Assembly: GCA_004123355.1 (NCBI GenBank)
Contig: SCHM01000002.1
Span: forward strand, 7,475,569-7,539,568
Direction of reading: 5' to 3'
Length of the DNA stretch: 64,000 bases
Source of the DNA: Amphirosellinia nigrospora
Taxonomy: Eukaryota > Ascomycota > Sordariomycetes > Xylariales > Xylariaceae
Shown here: positions 50,930 through 62,292 of the stretch, piece after piece
How the letters are laid out: every line of letters begins with the position of its first letter
Numbering within the stretch: the first letter of the stretch is position 1
The notes under the pieces: generated by a model
What the model saw: the letters and a program-made list of their open reading frames with translations, nothing else
Databases searched by the model: none
What the model was told of the DNA's origin: nothing
Program-made: the position numbers and the translations under genes

Positions 50930-52724
50930 ATGACACCAAAATCGCCTGCAATGTTTTCCGATGGAAATCCTCCCAAGTAGTTGTCCTTCTGCGCTTGTTG
51001 AAGTCTTATCCGGCTGACGCTCATCTCTAGGGATAGTGATATCGTAATTGCATTGATGGGGATGACGGGCTCTGGCAAAAGCTCCCTGATCAGGCATTGT
51101 ACAGGCAAGGACGTTGAGATTGGGCACAACCTCAAGTCATGTACGTACTGAATCCAGTTACTAGTGCAAATTTGACAAGACGCACACAGGCACACAGAGT
51201 GTCCAGACTTATACATTTGAGCATCCGAAACTCCCGGCTGGCCGTGTCTTTCTCGTTGATACACCGGGCTTCGACGACTCCAACAGAAGTGATACCGAAG
51301 TCCTTCGAAACTTGGCTGCGTGGCTTACAGCAACCTACTCTAGCGGCTTCAGGCTCTCAAGCATACTGTATCTACATAGAATCAACCAAACACGAATGCA
51401 AGGGTCTGCACTGAAGAACATTCTCCTTTTCAGATCTCTGTGTGGCGATGCAGCCCTGAGCAAAGTTGTGCTAGTAACGACAATGTGGGATATCGAAGAA
51501 CCCAGAGTTGCGGAAGACCGAGAGGCAGAACTTAAAAACACTACTAAGTTTGGGGTGGTATGGTGGCAAAAGTAAGAGAGTTCCATTTCCAGTCCTATTG
51601 AATGATGGCTTTACTTCAATATATGTACGGTTGATAACCCTTATGTTGCCGACGGTGCATCTGCGTACGGAGATTCAAGGCGCTCATCTCATCATTCCCT
51701 CTCTAGTATTGTCTATTTCGAGATACTAATACAGATATGTTCAGGGAAGCCGTGTTCTTCGGCACAACAATACCCAGCAGTCCGCATTTGCTCTCATAGA
51801 GACATTCTTGAAGAGTGACTCTAAAATCGTTCTCGACATACAGGACGAAATGGTTAATAACAAAAAACCCCTCGATAAAACAAAAGCAGGGAAAGATGTA
51901 GAAGGAATGCTCGCCGAACAGAATAGGACACTGAAACAAGAGATCCGGGATGTAGAGTCTAAACTCCAAAAAGCAATCCGAGAAAAAGATGAAGAACTAG
52001 CTGAGATCATGAGGGATCTCAAGCTCGATCATAGGAGAGCCTTGCAAGAAGTGAGTTCGAGAGGCTAAATCATCTTGGCCATTTGTAACTCATTAGACAC
52101 TCACTAATAGCCATCGCTGGACAGGTCATGGGCCGCCAAGAGAGACTTCAAGCAACAATGCAGCAGTTGTACGAATCCAAGTTTGCTCAACTAGAAGCTA
52201 AATCACGCGAGGAAACACAGAAGTGGCAACAACAGCCCCGATCTCTTTCGTTGGATCATGCACACCAATCGGAATGGGTATTTACCAAATTGGTGCAAGT
52301 CGACACCACAGGAAATCGTATCTGGTCGGCCCGTGGTACTTTAATTTCCCCGGATGGTTCGTACATTGTCGCTGGCACGGGCTGGGGTGATAGTCGACCC
52401 GCGCCAGGAGCTGCGATCTATTCGACTAAAACCGGTCAATTGATCAACACCTTCTATACACGTGACCGTCCAAATGCAGCCGTCTCACCACTCGCTTTTT
52501 TTTTGGACGAGCGAACAATCGTCTTCTCTTGCGACACAGTACTATACAAAGCCGATATTAGGAAAGCAGAAGCTCAAAATTGGCTTGATAGATTTGAAAT
52601 GTTTGTTCGGTCATGGACCCATACACCCTTGACTCGCAACATGGAGACTACTATAGTGTCTACCGATTCGGGTTGCTCCCTATTCAAGACCAAGACCGGT
52701 GATACACGTTCTATTTGCTTGTAG
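50930..52724 (+). CDS. AIG1/GIMA-like P-loop GTPase with coiled coil and propeller-like tail
   Basis: Five exons: 50930-50976, 51031-51140, 51190-51571, 51745-52050 and 52125-52724, with introns of 54, 49, 173 and 74 bp whose phases agree. The G domain shows G1 ALMGMTGSGKSSLIRHCTG, a switch-I-like SCTQSVQTY across the second intron, G3 FLVDTPGFDD and a G4-position VLVTTMWD replacing the usual NKxD, as in related fungal GTPases. ILYLHRINQTRMQGSALKN and FWGGMVAKGSRVLRHNNT are further family marks. About 100 residues of charged heptad-like helix follow (52 kb region, KQEIRDVESKLQKAIREKDE). The last exon adds W/G/D-rich segments (RGTLISPDGSYIVAG, LAFFLDERTIVFSCD) resembling beta-propeller blades. 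One base seems missing at 51549-51554 in TTTGGGG. The role is unknown; defence or membrane functions are analogies only. Confidence 0.78.
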
Positions 52725-53499
52725 ACGACGTCTTTTGTAGGTTTCCAAGTATAACGATCACTCGATAAGGGGGGAATCAGTCACCTAAGCAATTCAAGGA
52801 TAAGAGAACGGGGGTTTATATTATAGCTATATACGTTTCCTTCGAACCAAGATGTGGCTTTCGTTCTACTACCGTAAGCCTGTTTTCTTAATAAGCTCTA
52901 GGTTTTAAGCCATGAGATGAGTATAGCACCGGAGTTTTCCGATAATGATTTTGTATTTAAACGAGGAAGAATCAACAGGTAGGCAGTCTTTGTTTGGAGT
53001 GTATATGGGAATGGGATAATAGCATTCTTGTTGAATAAAATACATTATTGATATGTCCAATGAGAACAGTAACAGGGCGATGGAAGGACTACATTTTGCA
53101 CGATGCCGTACTGGAATCATTCAACCCACTAATATCTAAACGCCACGGGGTATAGGCAATTAATCACCATGAGGAGAAACGATCTCCCGCGCCAGCAAGG
53201 AATTTTAGTAAGCGACAACCATGTTTGAGCTGCGCATCGTGCATGAAAAGCTTAATATGATGGCATAGCATCATGTGAGCTCATTTTGATTATTCCTTTT
53301 AGTTATCGAACATCGGTACTACGAAGAATGAATAGAGAAATAATTCTCCGCCCTTTCATAGCATCGCTGAAAATCTCGGCCTCATTTTAAGAGAAATCTA
53401 AGCAATATTCAATAATTAGTCTTTTTTTTTATTTTTTGTTCTACATTTTTGGCATAACTGTTGTATAAAGGTAGTCAGCAAGTCGCTAAGGGGGTCACT
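52725..53499. other. intergenic region, no gene supported
   Basis: 3' region of the GTPase gene and promoter of the oxidoreductase gene. Nothing else is visible apart from a T-rich tract at 53422-53437. Confidence 0.55.
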
Positions 53500-54774
53500 A
53501 TGAAAGAAGCCCTTGTCAGTGAAGGTATCCCGCCACATTCATACAATCGCAATGATGGAGAGCGGTAGAACAAGCTAACAAGATTCAGGTCCCAAGGTCC
53601 AAATCCATGATGTCCCGATCCCTAACGCAGGCGCTGGCCAAGTTGTGATCAAAGTCATTGTCAGCGGTTCTAACCCTAAGGACTGGAAGGTCCCCATGTG
53701 GTTTGATTGCACAGTGAACGCTGGCGATGATATTGCCGGTATTATCTACGAGGTAGGAGAAGACGTTTTTGAGTTCAAGGTTGGCGATAGAGTGGCGGCT
53801 TTCCATGAGATGATGAAGCCAGGCGGTTCTTACGCCGAGTATGCAGTGGCCTGGCAGTACACAACATTCCACATCCCCGAGAAGACCACGTATGAAGGTA
53901 AGAAAGAGGAAAGGAAAGCGTGTTTCCTCGAGGGGTGTTTTTGTACTGATGGATTATGCTAGAGGCTGCTGCCGTCCCTTTGGCTGCCATGACATCGGCC
54001 CTGGCCCTGTACAGTCATCTAAGATTGCCCCAGCCCTGGCTACCGGCTACTGAACCTATTCCGCTTATTGTATACGGCGCAGCATCTGCTGTTGGTGCCT
54101 ACGCCGTACAACTTGCGCAGCGTAGCAACATCCATCCGTTAATATGCGTCGCGGGCCGTTCGATCGCACACGTCGAAACGCTCGTCGACCGCAGCAAAGG
54201 AGACGTCATCATAGATTACCGTGATGGAGACGATGCCGTCGTGGAGGGCTTGCGTAAAGCAGCTAACGGTAAGCCCCTCCTGTACGCGCTGGATGCCGTG
54301 TCCAAGCCCTGGAGCTACGTCAATCTCTTCAATGCGCTTGCAGATAGAGCCAAGATCAACTTCGTTCAGGATGTGGAGGCGAGCGAAGTACCATCGCACG
54401 TCGAGAATTCCCGCACACGTGTGGGATCAGTTCACCAAGATGCCAAGGATTTTGGCTACGTCTATTTCCGCTATTTCGCCCGTGGTTTACAGGTTAGTTA
54501 TCAGAGTCTTTTACTACCATTTCGTTACGTGTCAGCATTACCTCAGTAATCATCTTCTGTTGCTGCACATTCCCAAGAATCTAGTCTCTTCCTACAGCAA
54601 GCGAACGTGCTCACTCTAGTGTATCATTAGGAAGGCTGGTTTAAGCCGCAGCCTCAGGAGGTAGTTTCGGGTGGTCTCGGAGGTGTCCAGCTTGCATTAG
54701 AAAACCTAAAAGACGGCAAAGCAAATGCCATCAAGTATGTCTTTCGGATCGCCGATACCGCAGGGGTTGACTAA
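53500..54774 (+). CDS. MDR-superfamily zinc-binding-dehydrogenase-like oxidoreductase (CipB-like)
   Basis: Four exons: 53500-53524, 53589-53897, 53963-54492 and 54631-54774, with introns of 64, 65 and 138 bp. The first exon has only 25 nt. The GroES-like half reads PKVQIHDVPIPNAGAGQVVI, SGSNPKDWKVP, NAGDDIAGIIYEVGEDV, KVGDRVAAFHEM and SYAEYAVAW. The Rossmann half has the NADP(H)-binding stretch VYGAASAVGAYAVQLA. The C-terminus has DFGYVYFRYFARGLQ, EGWFKPQP and NLKDGKANAIKYVFRI. Catalytic zinc ligands of true alcohol dehydrogenases are absent, as in quinone-oxidoreductase or enoyl-reductase-like members. It matches the fungal CipB group, induced by small molecules in Aspergillus. No frame break is seen. 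The substrate is unknown and no biosynthetic cluster surrounds it. Confidence 0.88.
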
Positions 54775-55259
54775 GCCGTTGCCATCACTATCTGCGAGAT
54801 GCGTGGACTCTACTAAGCGAATAAAGTAAAATACTCTCAATACTCGAGGGTTTCGTGTATTTCAGCTGGTCCTTGGTAAAGCTAAGGCGGGTAGAAATTA
54901 TGAGGAAGCCATATCACAATGGGTAACATAGGCCACTCGCTATTGAGCCTTTAATGCTTTAGTGAAATGACATTACCAGATACTAAATAAGCAAACAATT
55001 TTGAACGTAGCCCATCCCCGCCATTGAAAGGAAATTCCGACTACATTTCTCATCAGCAGCAAGTTGACACATAGGATGACAATAGGAATCAATACGAAAT
55101 TTTCATGAGGCTACACTCAATCGACGGGTCGCTCAGATGGTGGCCAGTCGATGTAGATAGGAGAAATCACCGGCGGTATATCCGTAGCTTCGAGGGGTAG
55201 TTTTGCTAGCTGTGCGACTAATTCGACACAAGTATAATGGTGGTTGTCTCTTGCTAGCC
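54775..55259. other. short convergent intergenic region
   Basis: 3' ends of the MDR gene and the Clr5-ankyrin gene face each other here. Nothing else is visible. Confidence 0.6.
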
Positions 55260-58200
55260 TCATAGCTTTTCGGTAGTTTTTTCTTCGAACCCATTGTGAC
55301 CTTCACCAAGAAAAAGCGTCGCCTCCTTCGCTTTCCACAGGAACTGGATCATTTCAATCCGGCCATGTTCGGCTGCTCCTTCTATAGGCCACCGGCCTCC
55401 AATTTTGGGCGGTGGCATATATAAGAATGCACCATGGCTCAAAAGCTCACTTGCCACGTCACAGTTGCCTGAAATAGCCGCAAACTGTAATGCTGTCCCG
55501 CCCATAGCGATAGCTGGTTTGGCGTTGACGTCTGCACCATGCTGAAGCAGAAATCGAACGATTGCGAGATTCCCCTTCTCGGCTGCCTTTTGAAGGGGGT
55601 TACGTCTGACAAGATAGCGTAATTCAGGATTGATGTCGGCACTGTGTTGAATCAGGAGCCTAACGAGTTCTTGACTCCCAACGTCGATAGCTTCGAGCAT
55701 GGCGGTCTGGTTTTGGGAGAGGGTTTCGTTATTCGAAAATCTTACGATGGTATTGGGATCACAACCGTGATCAAGAAGTAACTTAGTCACATCGTAGCTG
55801 AATTTCTGGCAAGAATCGGTCTTAGCAACACTTATCGCTACACCCAAGGGCGTCAGGATGTCGTAATTAATTTTATGTAATTTTTCACGAGGAACATATC
55901 CTGTATCAAATATATCAACTAATCCAGATTCAATTAATTGATACACAAAATCACTCTTATCAGGCCCCTGTTTGATGGCTTCTTTGAGCACCTCAGTTCG
56001 CAACCCTTTCGTTACTACGGGTTTCTGGTGTTTCTGAGTGTGTAGGAGAAGTTGAAAAAGGTTTGTTGTGCCCCAGCGCATGGCGCATGTTAAAACCGTT
56101 CCATCTGATGCATTTGCTCCCCTTTGGATAAGTTCTTGAGCCAGAGTGAAATTGTTTTGAGATACAGCAGCCGCAAGGCATGCTGTTAATAGTTGCACAG
56201 TTGCGAGCTTAGATTCTAACATTGAATCACACATCTTCTCGAGTGCTGGCATTATCGGCCAATTGTGGTCAGTTGATTTGCGGCTACCCTTACGGATTGT
56301 TGGGTCAAAATCAGAAGCGCTCAGTGCAGCCGCTATTTCATAGCGAAAACCACAGTGAAAGGATGACAAATATTTCTCCGTTATATCTGGGTCCATCAAA
56401 CACCAGAGGCTTTGCAATGAGGTCGAGTGTTGGATCCCTGTCTCTCCAATTTCAAGCAGTTTCTGAGTAATCGTTTTATTATTGGTTTGCATCGCCACAA
56501 ATATCATTCATTGGAGATTGTGCTGAAAAATTTTTGACGATCCCTATAAGCAGAGGCACCTTCTTCTATGAGTAACAGCGCCACGGTTTCATGGCCTTTG
56601 TTGATAGCCTGGAATAGGGCCTGGCTCATGTCTTGGGATTCCAGATCTGGGCACGCATTTAACAGGCGGGCCACAAGATCCACATCCCCGATCTCGGCCG
56701 CCGCCTCAAGCACGACTTGAAACCGGCCATCTCTGTGTAGTGACTCAAAAATGCCTGCATTTGCGAAATACTCAACAAAGTGAGTGTTTCTAGCTAATAT
56801 CGATTGTGCCAGTGGACACTGTGCTCGTTCGACGGGCCCAAATAAGCCTATATAGGACCGTAGAGTTGGGAGAGAACGCAAGGGTATGGGAGTGCATGGG
56901 GAAGAATTGGTATTGGGTCGTCTTCGCATAACAAAGTTGATGATGACTGACCGGCCGCCCCAAATTGCAGCGCTCAAGAGTCGCTCGTTGAGATCAGACG
57001 ATGTATGGTTGGAATGGGGGAATATGGCTAAGAATGTTTTTGAACGGCCTGCCCAAGCTGCCCCTAGTAAAGAAATGTCCACCTCTTCCTGATGACGTGA
57101 TATACATCGGCCGTTATGTCGCTCCAGACAGTCAGACGTAGCACGGTTGACTAAGCTGGCCGCATGAACATCTTTGCCATGGTGGATTTTCTTCCAAAAC
57201 AGTTTTGCGAAGTATTCTTCATGTTGAGATGAGTTAATTCGGAGCATAATGAAAGATATGCTTGCCTCGTCTAGCAGGTCAAAGGCAATATTCATGTCTG
57301 GGCGAACTTCGGCTCCTGCCTCAGATAACTTGTGAAGTATATCAAGGGTGGTTGCAGGTGACTTTTGATGACGGACCAATGGCTCTTGTACGTGATATAT
57401 CCCATGGCCCACCACCACCAACAGAACCATAATCATCATGACAGTCACCATAAGATTTGTTAGGGTCCCCTCCATACGAAAGAAGAAGTTCCACCGACGC
57501 TTTGCTTTGGTCCTTCACTGCAGCTTCCAGTGGGGTGAGCCGGCCGGTCGCAGAAAAGATTACTGTGTCATTGGCATGGACGAGACCTTTTTCAATGAGC
57601 CGTGCAATGCCGTCACGTTTCCCCTGAAGTATCAAGGCTTCTAGCAGAGTTGACGAGCGTTGCGAATAAATATGGTGCGTTCTCACAACAGTATAGTAAC
57701 AATGAATTTACCACGCCGCTAGGCTCAAACAAACCGTCCAGCACTTCTGCAGGTATCAGGTGTGGTTCGCACATACCATTCATGATAGACGAGAGCAGGA
57801 ATTGTCCACATTTGGCTCTATGGACATCAGCTGGCGTCATGATACGCCGGTTTCGCTCATTTTGATGTCGGGAATCTTGATAAATAATTGAAACGTTTGG
57901 GGATTGTAGATTTGTATCGATCATGTCAGTAAATATAAATCGATGGTGCGCCCTGTTTCCAGTAGGACTGGGACCGTTGATCCGTACTCACGCATAGCAC
58001 TAATGACACGTCTTGAGGGAAGAGAGGCCACCCAGGTCGGGTGCTCCAGTCGATATTCCTGAATCGATCCGTATAAAGACGCACCAATGTCCAGTGAACA
58101 ATGACTAGCGCTGACCGTCGAAGTTGGTCTAATCAATGTCGCTGAAATAGGACTGAAGACAGATAATTCGGTGCCGTAAGCACCTTCGACAAGAACATCA

Positions 58201-58791
58201 CGTAGAGGTTGCGGAATTCCTGGGGTAGGTGCAGTGTTTACGTTTGAAATTCGAACCCATCTTCCGTCTTGTTCTTGGACCTCGATGCGAACATAGTGTG
58301 AGAGAGCAGAGACATTCGATGAGCGGTCTGTGGGCGCACTATTGGAGGCCCGAAATTTCTGCTTGCGATATCGCCGAGCGCGCTTAATCTTAGAGTCTGC
58401 AACAACACGACCACTTATGAGTACTCGACTCTTTGTGTCTAGGGCAACATGTCGAGTTCCTCATGAATTTGTTCCCACTCTTCAGGTTTGAGGTTCTTGC
58501 GAGCATTCCATGCATTCAACCGAGCTTCAAATTGAGACACACTATAAGCGCGACTATTAGCTCTACAAAAGTTCATCCGTTGCACGTTCGGAATATTTAC
58601 CTAGCATGGAATCCATAACCCCTCATTGACTCGGCGACCTCATCCAGAGTCTTGCCTTTGGGCTGACTTTCGCTTACCTCATTGCTATCGCCTTCTTCAT
58701 GATCCGTGCCGAGATAGAGAGATACGATGCGCTTTCTATGGCGATTCCATTCTCCCTCCTCAATCTTGGATGATGGAGGTAGAGTTGCCAT
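55260..58791 (-). CDS. Clr5-domain ankyrin-repeat protein
   Basis: Exon 1 (58791-58601) encodes MATLPPSSKIEEGEWNRHRK and a Clr5 domain with IVSLYLG and GKTLDEVAESMRGYGFHA. A 47-bp intron (GTAAAT to CTAATAG, phase 2) joins exon 2 at 58553, which completes the domain (QFEARLNAWNARKNLKPEEW). A long variable region follows, then repeats such as LTPLEAAVKDQSKASVELLL, TLAQELIQRGAN, VTKLLLDHGCDPNT, ELVRLLIQHSADINP, LAIVRFLLQHGADVN and CDVASELLSHGA, which are ankyrin units. Predicted length is about 1,160 residues. Five frame changes occur: losses near 58441-58444, 57921-57928 and 56505-56512, and apparent one-base gains (or two-base losses) near 57640-57660 and 57412-57425. Clr5 plus ankyrin architectures are common in Pezizomycotina and may act in chromatin or recognition; the role is not known. 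Confidence 0.8.
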
Positions 58792-59622
58792 TAAAAACTA
58801 CTTAGCGATTGATGAGATAGCAAGAAGGAGTGAAACCTCGTTGTTAAAGTTTAAAGTGTATGAATAAAACGATCAATACTTGCAGGAGACAAGTTCGATG
58901 GACACGGCAGAATTTCCTTCAAATGAGGGACGCCATCGCTTAGTCTCAGTCTTCTCTCATTATATGAAGAGTGAGGCTGCGAGACCACCGATGTGTTCCC
59001 GGTTGCCTAGAAAACTCAGGTTTTGTTTCTGGGTCGCGGCACCAGATTTTGTCCGGGCAGGGTGGGACTTTGCCTTGCCGGACAGGATTTTGTCGCGCAT
59101 GATGTGCATTGGGCGCTCTGGGCAGATTTGTCAGCCATCTTGATTCGTTCAGAGATGCAGCCATGCATATTTACAATAAGATGAACAGGCGCCCCATAAA
59201 AGGAATGCGTAAACTAGCCTAAAACCGAATTCGTATTCGCAACATCCGCGGCGGATTACGACGTACAACTCCTATTCAGTACACATAGCTTTTATTAGTC
59301 GACAAACCCGAAAGGCAAGCTGGACAGGCAGAAATTGGTCAAAGATGGCCACAGATTTTGGATAAATGACATACGTGTAATAGAACACAGCGTAGTTCAC
59401 ACAGACTTTGGCTCTAGTCAGGCGTAAAGCAGAAATAGAGATAATTCCACTCAGAGGCCAATATGTCGCAGAATATAAAATCTGTAAATGCGACGACATC
59501 TGCGACAAATATATGTTTTAGGAATCTCTATCATCAACGAATATTTGCTAGCACTCCTTCGATATTATAGCTAGACCCAACCACTACCAGTCATCACCAT
59601 CAGACACCATAATATCACGATC
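58792..59622. other. intergenic region, no gene supported
   Basis: Presumed promoter of the Clr5-ankyrin gene and upstream region of the small gene at 59623. Short frames around 58880-59160 overlap on both strands and are not supported. Confidence 0.5.
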
Positions 59623-59911
59623 ATGTCTCTTCATCTCAACAAGGCAGTGCCAAGCAATCTTATGCTGACAGCAACACGTAAGGCATCCCTATTTGTGACA
59701 ATAATCGTACTTTGGCTAATCTTCATGGGAAAAGATGGGAACATAAACAATCGTACATGCTCCACCACTACATCAATGCCGATGCAACCATCACCGAGAG
59801 AATCTCCAGCGCGGCAAAAGGGGCAAAAGCTCAGCGGCAATATCTAGTGAATACACAACAAAGGCTAAGAATGAAATCAAAAAGTTCGAAACGGCTTTGG
59901 GCGGAAAGTGA
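59623..59911 (+). CDS. small lysine-rich helical protein, unknown
   Basis: ATG at 59623 gives MSLHLNKAVPSNLMLTAT, then a GTAAGG donor. After CTAAT and AAAAG the second exon reads WEHKQSYMLHHYINADATIT and RISSAAK. A G run near 59818-59821 appears one base short, after which SSAAISSEYTTKAKNEIKK, FETALGGK and a stop at 59909-59911 follow. The last segment is typical coding sequence, with amphipathic helix character. The intron phase is off by one, so another base may be missing. Total length would be about 75-80 residues. I do not recognise a family. Confidence 0.45.
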
Positions 59912-60354
59912 GCGGCTTGTAACTAAAATTTGGGCGGGAATAAGGCGATGATGGTCTTGACAGAGTCTAGTTTCATTATGTACAAGGTGGGATTTGAAGA
60001 ATCCAACTTCCAAGTTAGACGATACTATCGTGGTAGTTCATTCGCCCTACGAAACCTCTAAACATTATACCATCCATCCTAAGACGTCTGAGTGACATTC
60101 GACGTTGAGTTAAATCTTTATTGTTACAACAACACATTTAGCATTACAGTTGTAAACCACCTCATTCATGTACATACAATACAGTCTTGGACGGCCAACC
60201 CACATAGCCACTAGCCAACCCAATTATACTTATTAATAGCAAGTGAGCCAGCCAGCCTCCTGGCTAGGTTGATAGACAACTAGCTCGCATTAAGAATAGA
60301 GACGTGAAAAAAAAAGATGTAACTTTCTCACAAGGTTACTAGAACATTGGTATC

Positions 60355-60447
60355 TGGTCAGTATGGGGTCGAACCCATGACCTTCGCATTACTTGATACA
60401 TTTTCAATGTATTAGTACGACGCTCTAACCAACTGAGCTAACCGACA
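60355..60447 (-). tRNA. tRNA-Ile (AAU anticodon) with a short intron
   Basis: On the minus strand the molecule shows the D-arm TAGCTCAGTTGGTTAGAGC, anticodon stem TCGTA/TGCGA, loop C-T-AAT-A, an intron of about 20 nt in the canonical place after position 37, variable loop, T-arm ATGGG-TTCGACC-CCCAT and discriminator A. Acceptor pairs 2-7 form with ACTGACC. Position 1 reads T opposite C72; a G is expected, and the local sequence TTGTCGG looks like TTGGTCGG with one G lost. AAU is the standard decoding anticodon for isoleucine AUY codons. Confidence 0.85.
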
Positions 60448-61056
60448 ATGTGAATTGTTGAGAGCTTTCACTTTTCATGTGTTATATACCTTTGATGCCC
60501 AAATTTGAGAATCCCTGCCGGTCGCTCTGTTCTCATACAACACTTGGGTGGACGGGCCTTTCGCAGAGTAGCAAATCTTGATGCGATACAAAGATCTTAT
60601 GGGCGTTCGATATTTTTAACTTCGGCCAGTCAATCAGTCGCCGGCTGGCGAATATCATCTATGATCTATGAGTATTCTTCGAAGCGCAACAACGTTGCTT
60701 TGTGGCAATCTTTTAGTCGTTCCTAACTTTCATTTCAAAATCATATTCTATTTAATGTCACTAACTTTGATGAACTTATAGTATGTGGACCGGGCTCTTT
60801 CTGTTCATTGCCCGTCGAGACTTGCCTTTAACCTATACACACACATGTACTCCGTAGTACCTATAGTTAAATGGTTATGGGGGCCCGAGCGCCTGCTGAC
60901 TCAGCACACATGGAGGGCTAGCTCCTATCGTTATCTTCTCCCCCAGTATACCATTTATCGCGACCACCGTTTCAAGTTGCCCTCCGCCAAGCTCCGAAAT
61001 CGCAACTACGTCACTATCGCGCACGTTCAGCAGACCAACTCAAGAAGATCCCCACC
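60448..61056. other. intergenic region upstream of uS14 gene
   Basis: Region between the tRNA 5' end and the uS14 start; it should carry both promoters. No independent gene is supported. Confidence 0.5.
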
Positions 61057-61318
61057 ATGTCGCACGACTCAGTATGGCAAGCCGGCCTCATGGCTATGGC
61101 AAGGCTCGCGTCAATGGTAAGCCCCCTATCTCGAATTGCTGTTCTGCAGCATCTAATACTCGCAGCCGGATTTGCACTCACGCCGGCCTTATTCGCAAGT
61201 ATGCCTTGATCTTTGCCGCCAATGCTTCCGTGAGCAGGCGAATCGCATTGGATTCATAAAAGTTCGCCTTATCAAATCTCTATTTTATCATAGTATCTGA
61301 CATATCCAGTACCGATAA
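61057..61318 (+). CDS. rps29: 40S ribosomal protein uS14 (S29)
   Basis: A zinc-binding small-subunit protein of 56 residues. Exon 1 (61057-61116) starts MSHDSVW, then SRPHGYGK and GSRQ. A 49-bp intron (GTAAGC to CGCAG) leads to exon 2 (61166-61261): CRICTHAGLIRKYAL, LCRQCFREQANRIGFIK. A 48-bp intron with a weak GTTCGC donor, CTGACAT branch and CCAG acceptor then gives a nine-base last exon, TACCGATAA (Tyr-Arg-stop), the expected C-terminus. The two CxxC pairs bind zinc. Three single-base losses are needed: about 61080 after VW, about 61104 in AAGG(G)C, and about 61208-61212 before CTTTGCCGC. Because this is an essential, usually single-copy gene, the breaks are most likely sequence errors. 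The identification is secure. Confidence 0.9.
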
Positions 61319-62292
61319 TCATCTGTCACCATCATAGCTCCGTCCCTCTCCGTCCTCTGTCGTTCGCACGAAACATAAATCAGGTCGAAGAGGCTAGTAG
61401 GGAAAAGTCAAGACAAATGAGCAAGTGGCACTGTAGAGCTGCTAGTGTACGGTAGAAAGGCAGCAACATTTTTGTATGCATTAATAGTAGATCGTGGACA
61501 AAGTGGCTGAGGAAGGGCGTTGCGGCGAGACAGAAATTCAGTGTTGCGACACCAGGGGGCGAAAAGGTCAATGAACACACGCAGTAGCAAATAAACTGCG
61601 CCTGAATTCTGTCAGTGTGCGAATAACTTCTATATTTTATAGCGAATAAGCGCTACAGCCATAGGGGAATCAGTGGCTTGATCCGCTATAAATACAGTGG
61701 GCAGTGGGCTATGCCAAAATTCATAAGGGCAACATTTCCGATAACTACCTAAGTACTTAGTAGGTACCTACTTAGAAGTATAATTCAACTATCTTTTAAA
61801 TTCTTTGACCTCCGGGGATCATACGTTCTGTGCCAACCTATACTCCGTGAAAAAAGCGAATAAATTATTATCTTAGGTCCGCCGCTCTCTATCGCTGTAT
61901 ATGCTCCTCACGCAAGTATGAGCACCATCAGGCGTTGTGCTTTTCTTGCCCAGTGTGTCAGAAGCATCTACGACCAGACGAGCTGAAAGCCACAGGTTTT
62001 ATTGCATCTCTGTGGTGAAATATCACGACTGTCTCATCACAACGCGAGTCACAAGCCCTACTGTAACCTTTCCCGTCAGTCCGAATGCTTTCAACACGAA
62101 ACGAAAATGGGATCAGAACCCCGCGCGGAATGATGTTTGCTGGTTTTGAGTACTTTAATTTCCCCAAATCGTACGGCAGGTATCACGTATTTAGTGTTGC
62201 TATAGCAATAGCCTCAAAATAGATACTTCCTAGGACTCTTGTTCGCTTAAATATGTCTACAAAAGGGTTATGGATTTATGTAAACCTCCTTT

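Noticed and set aside
54139-54399. Minus-strand frame opposite exon 3 of the MDR gene
   Set aside because: Antisense shadow; the sense strand gives an uninterrupted Rossmann domain.
41214-54774. Secondary-metabolite gene cluster including the MDR reductase
   Set aside because: No polyketide synthase, peptide synthetase, terpene cyclase or pathway regulator lies near it; the genes are spaced widely and are functionally unrelated.
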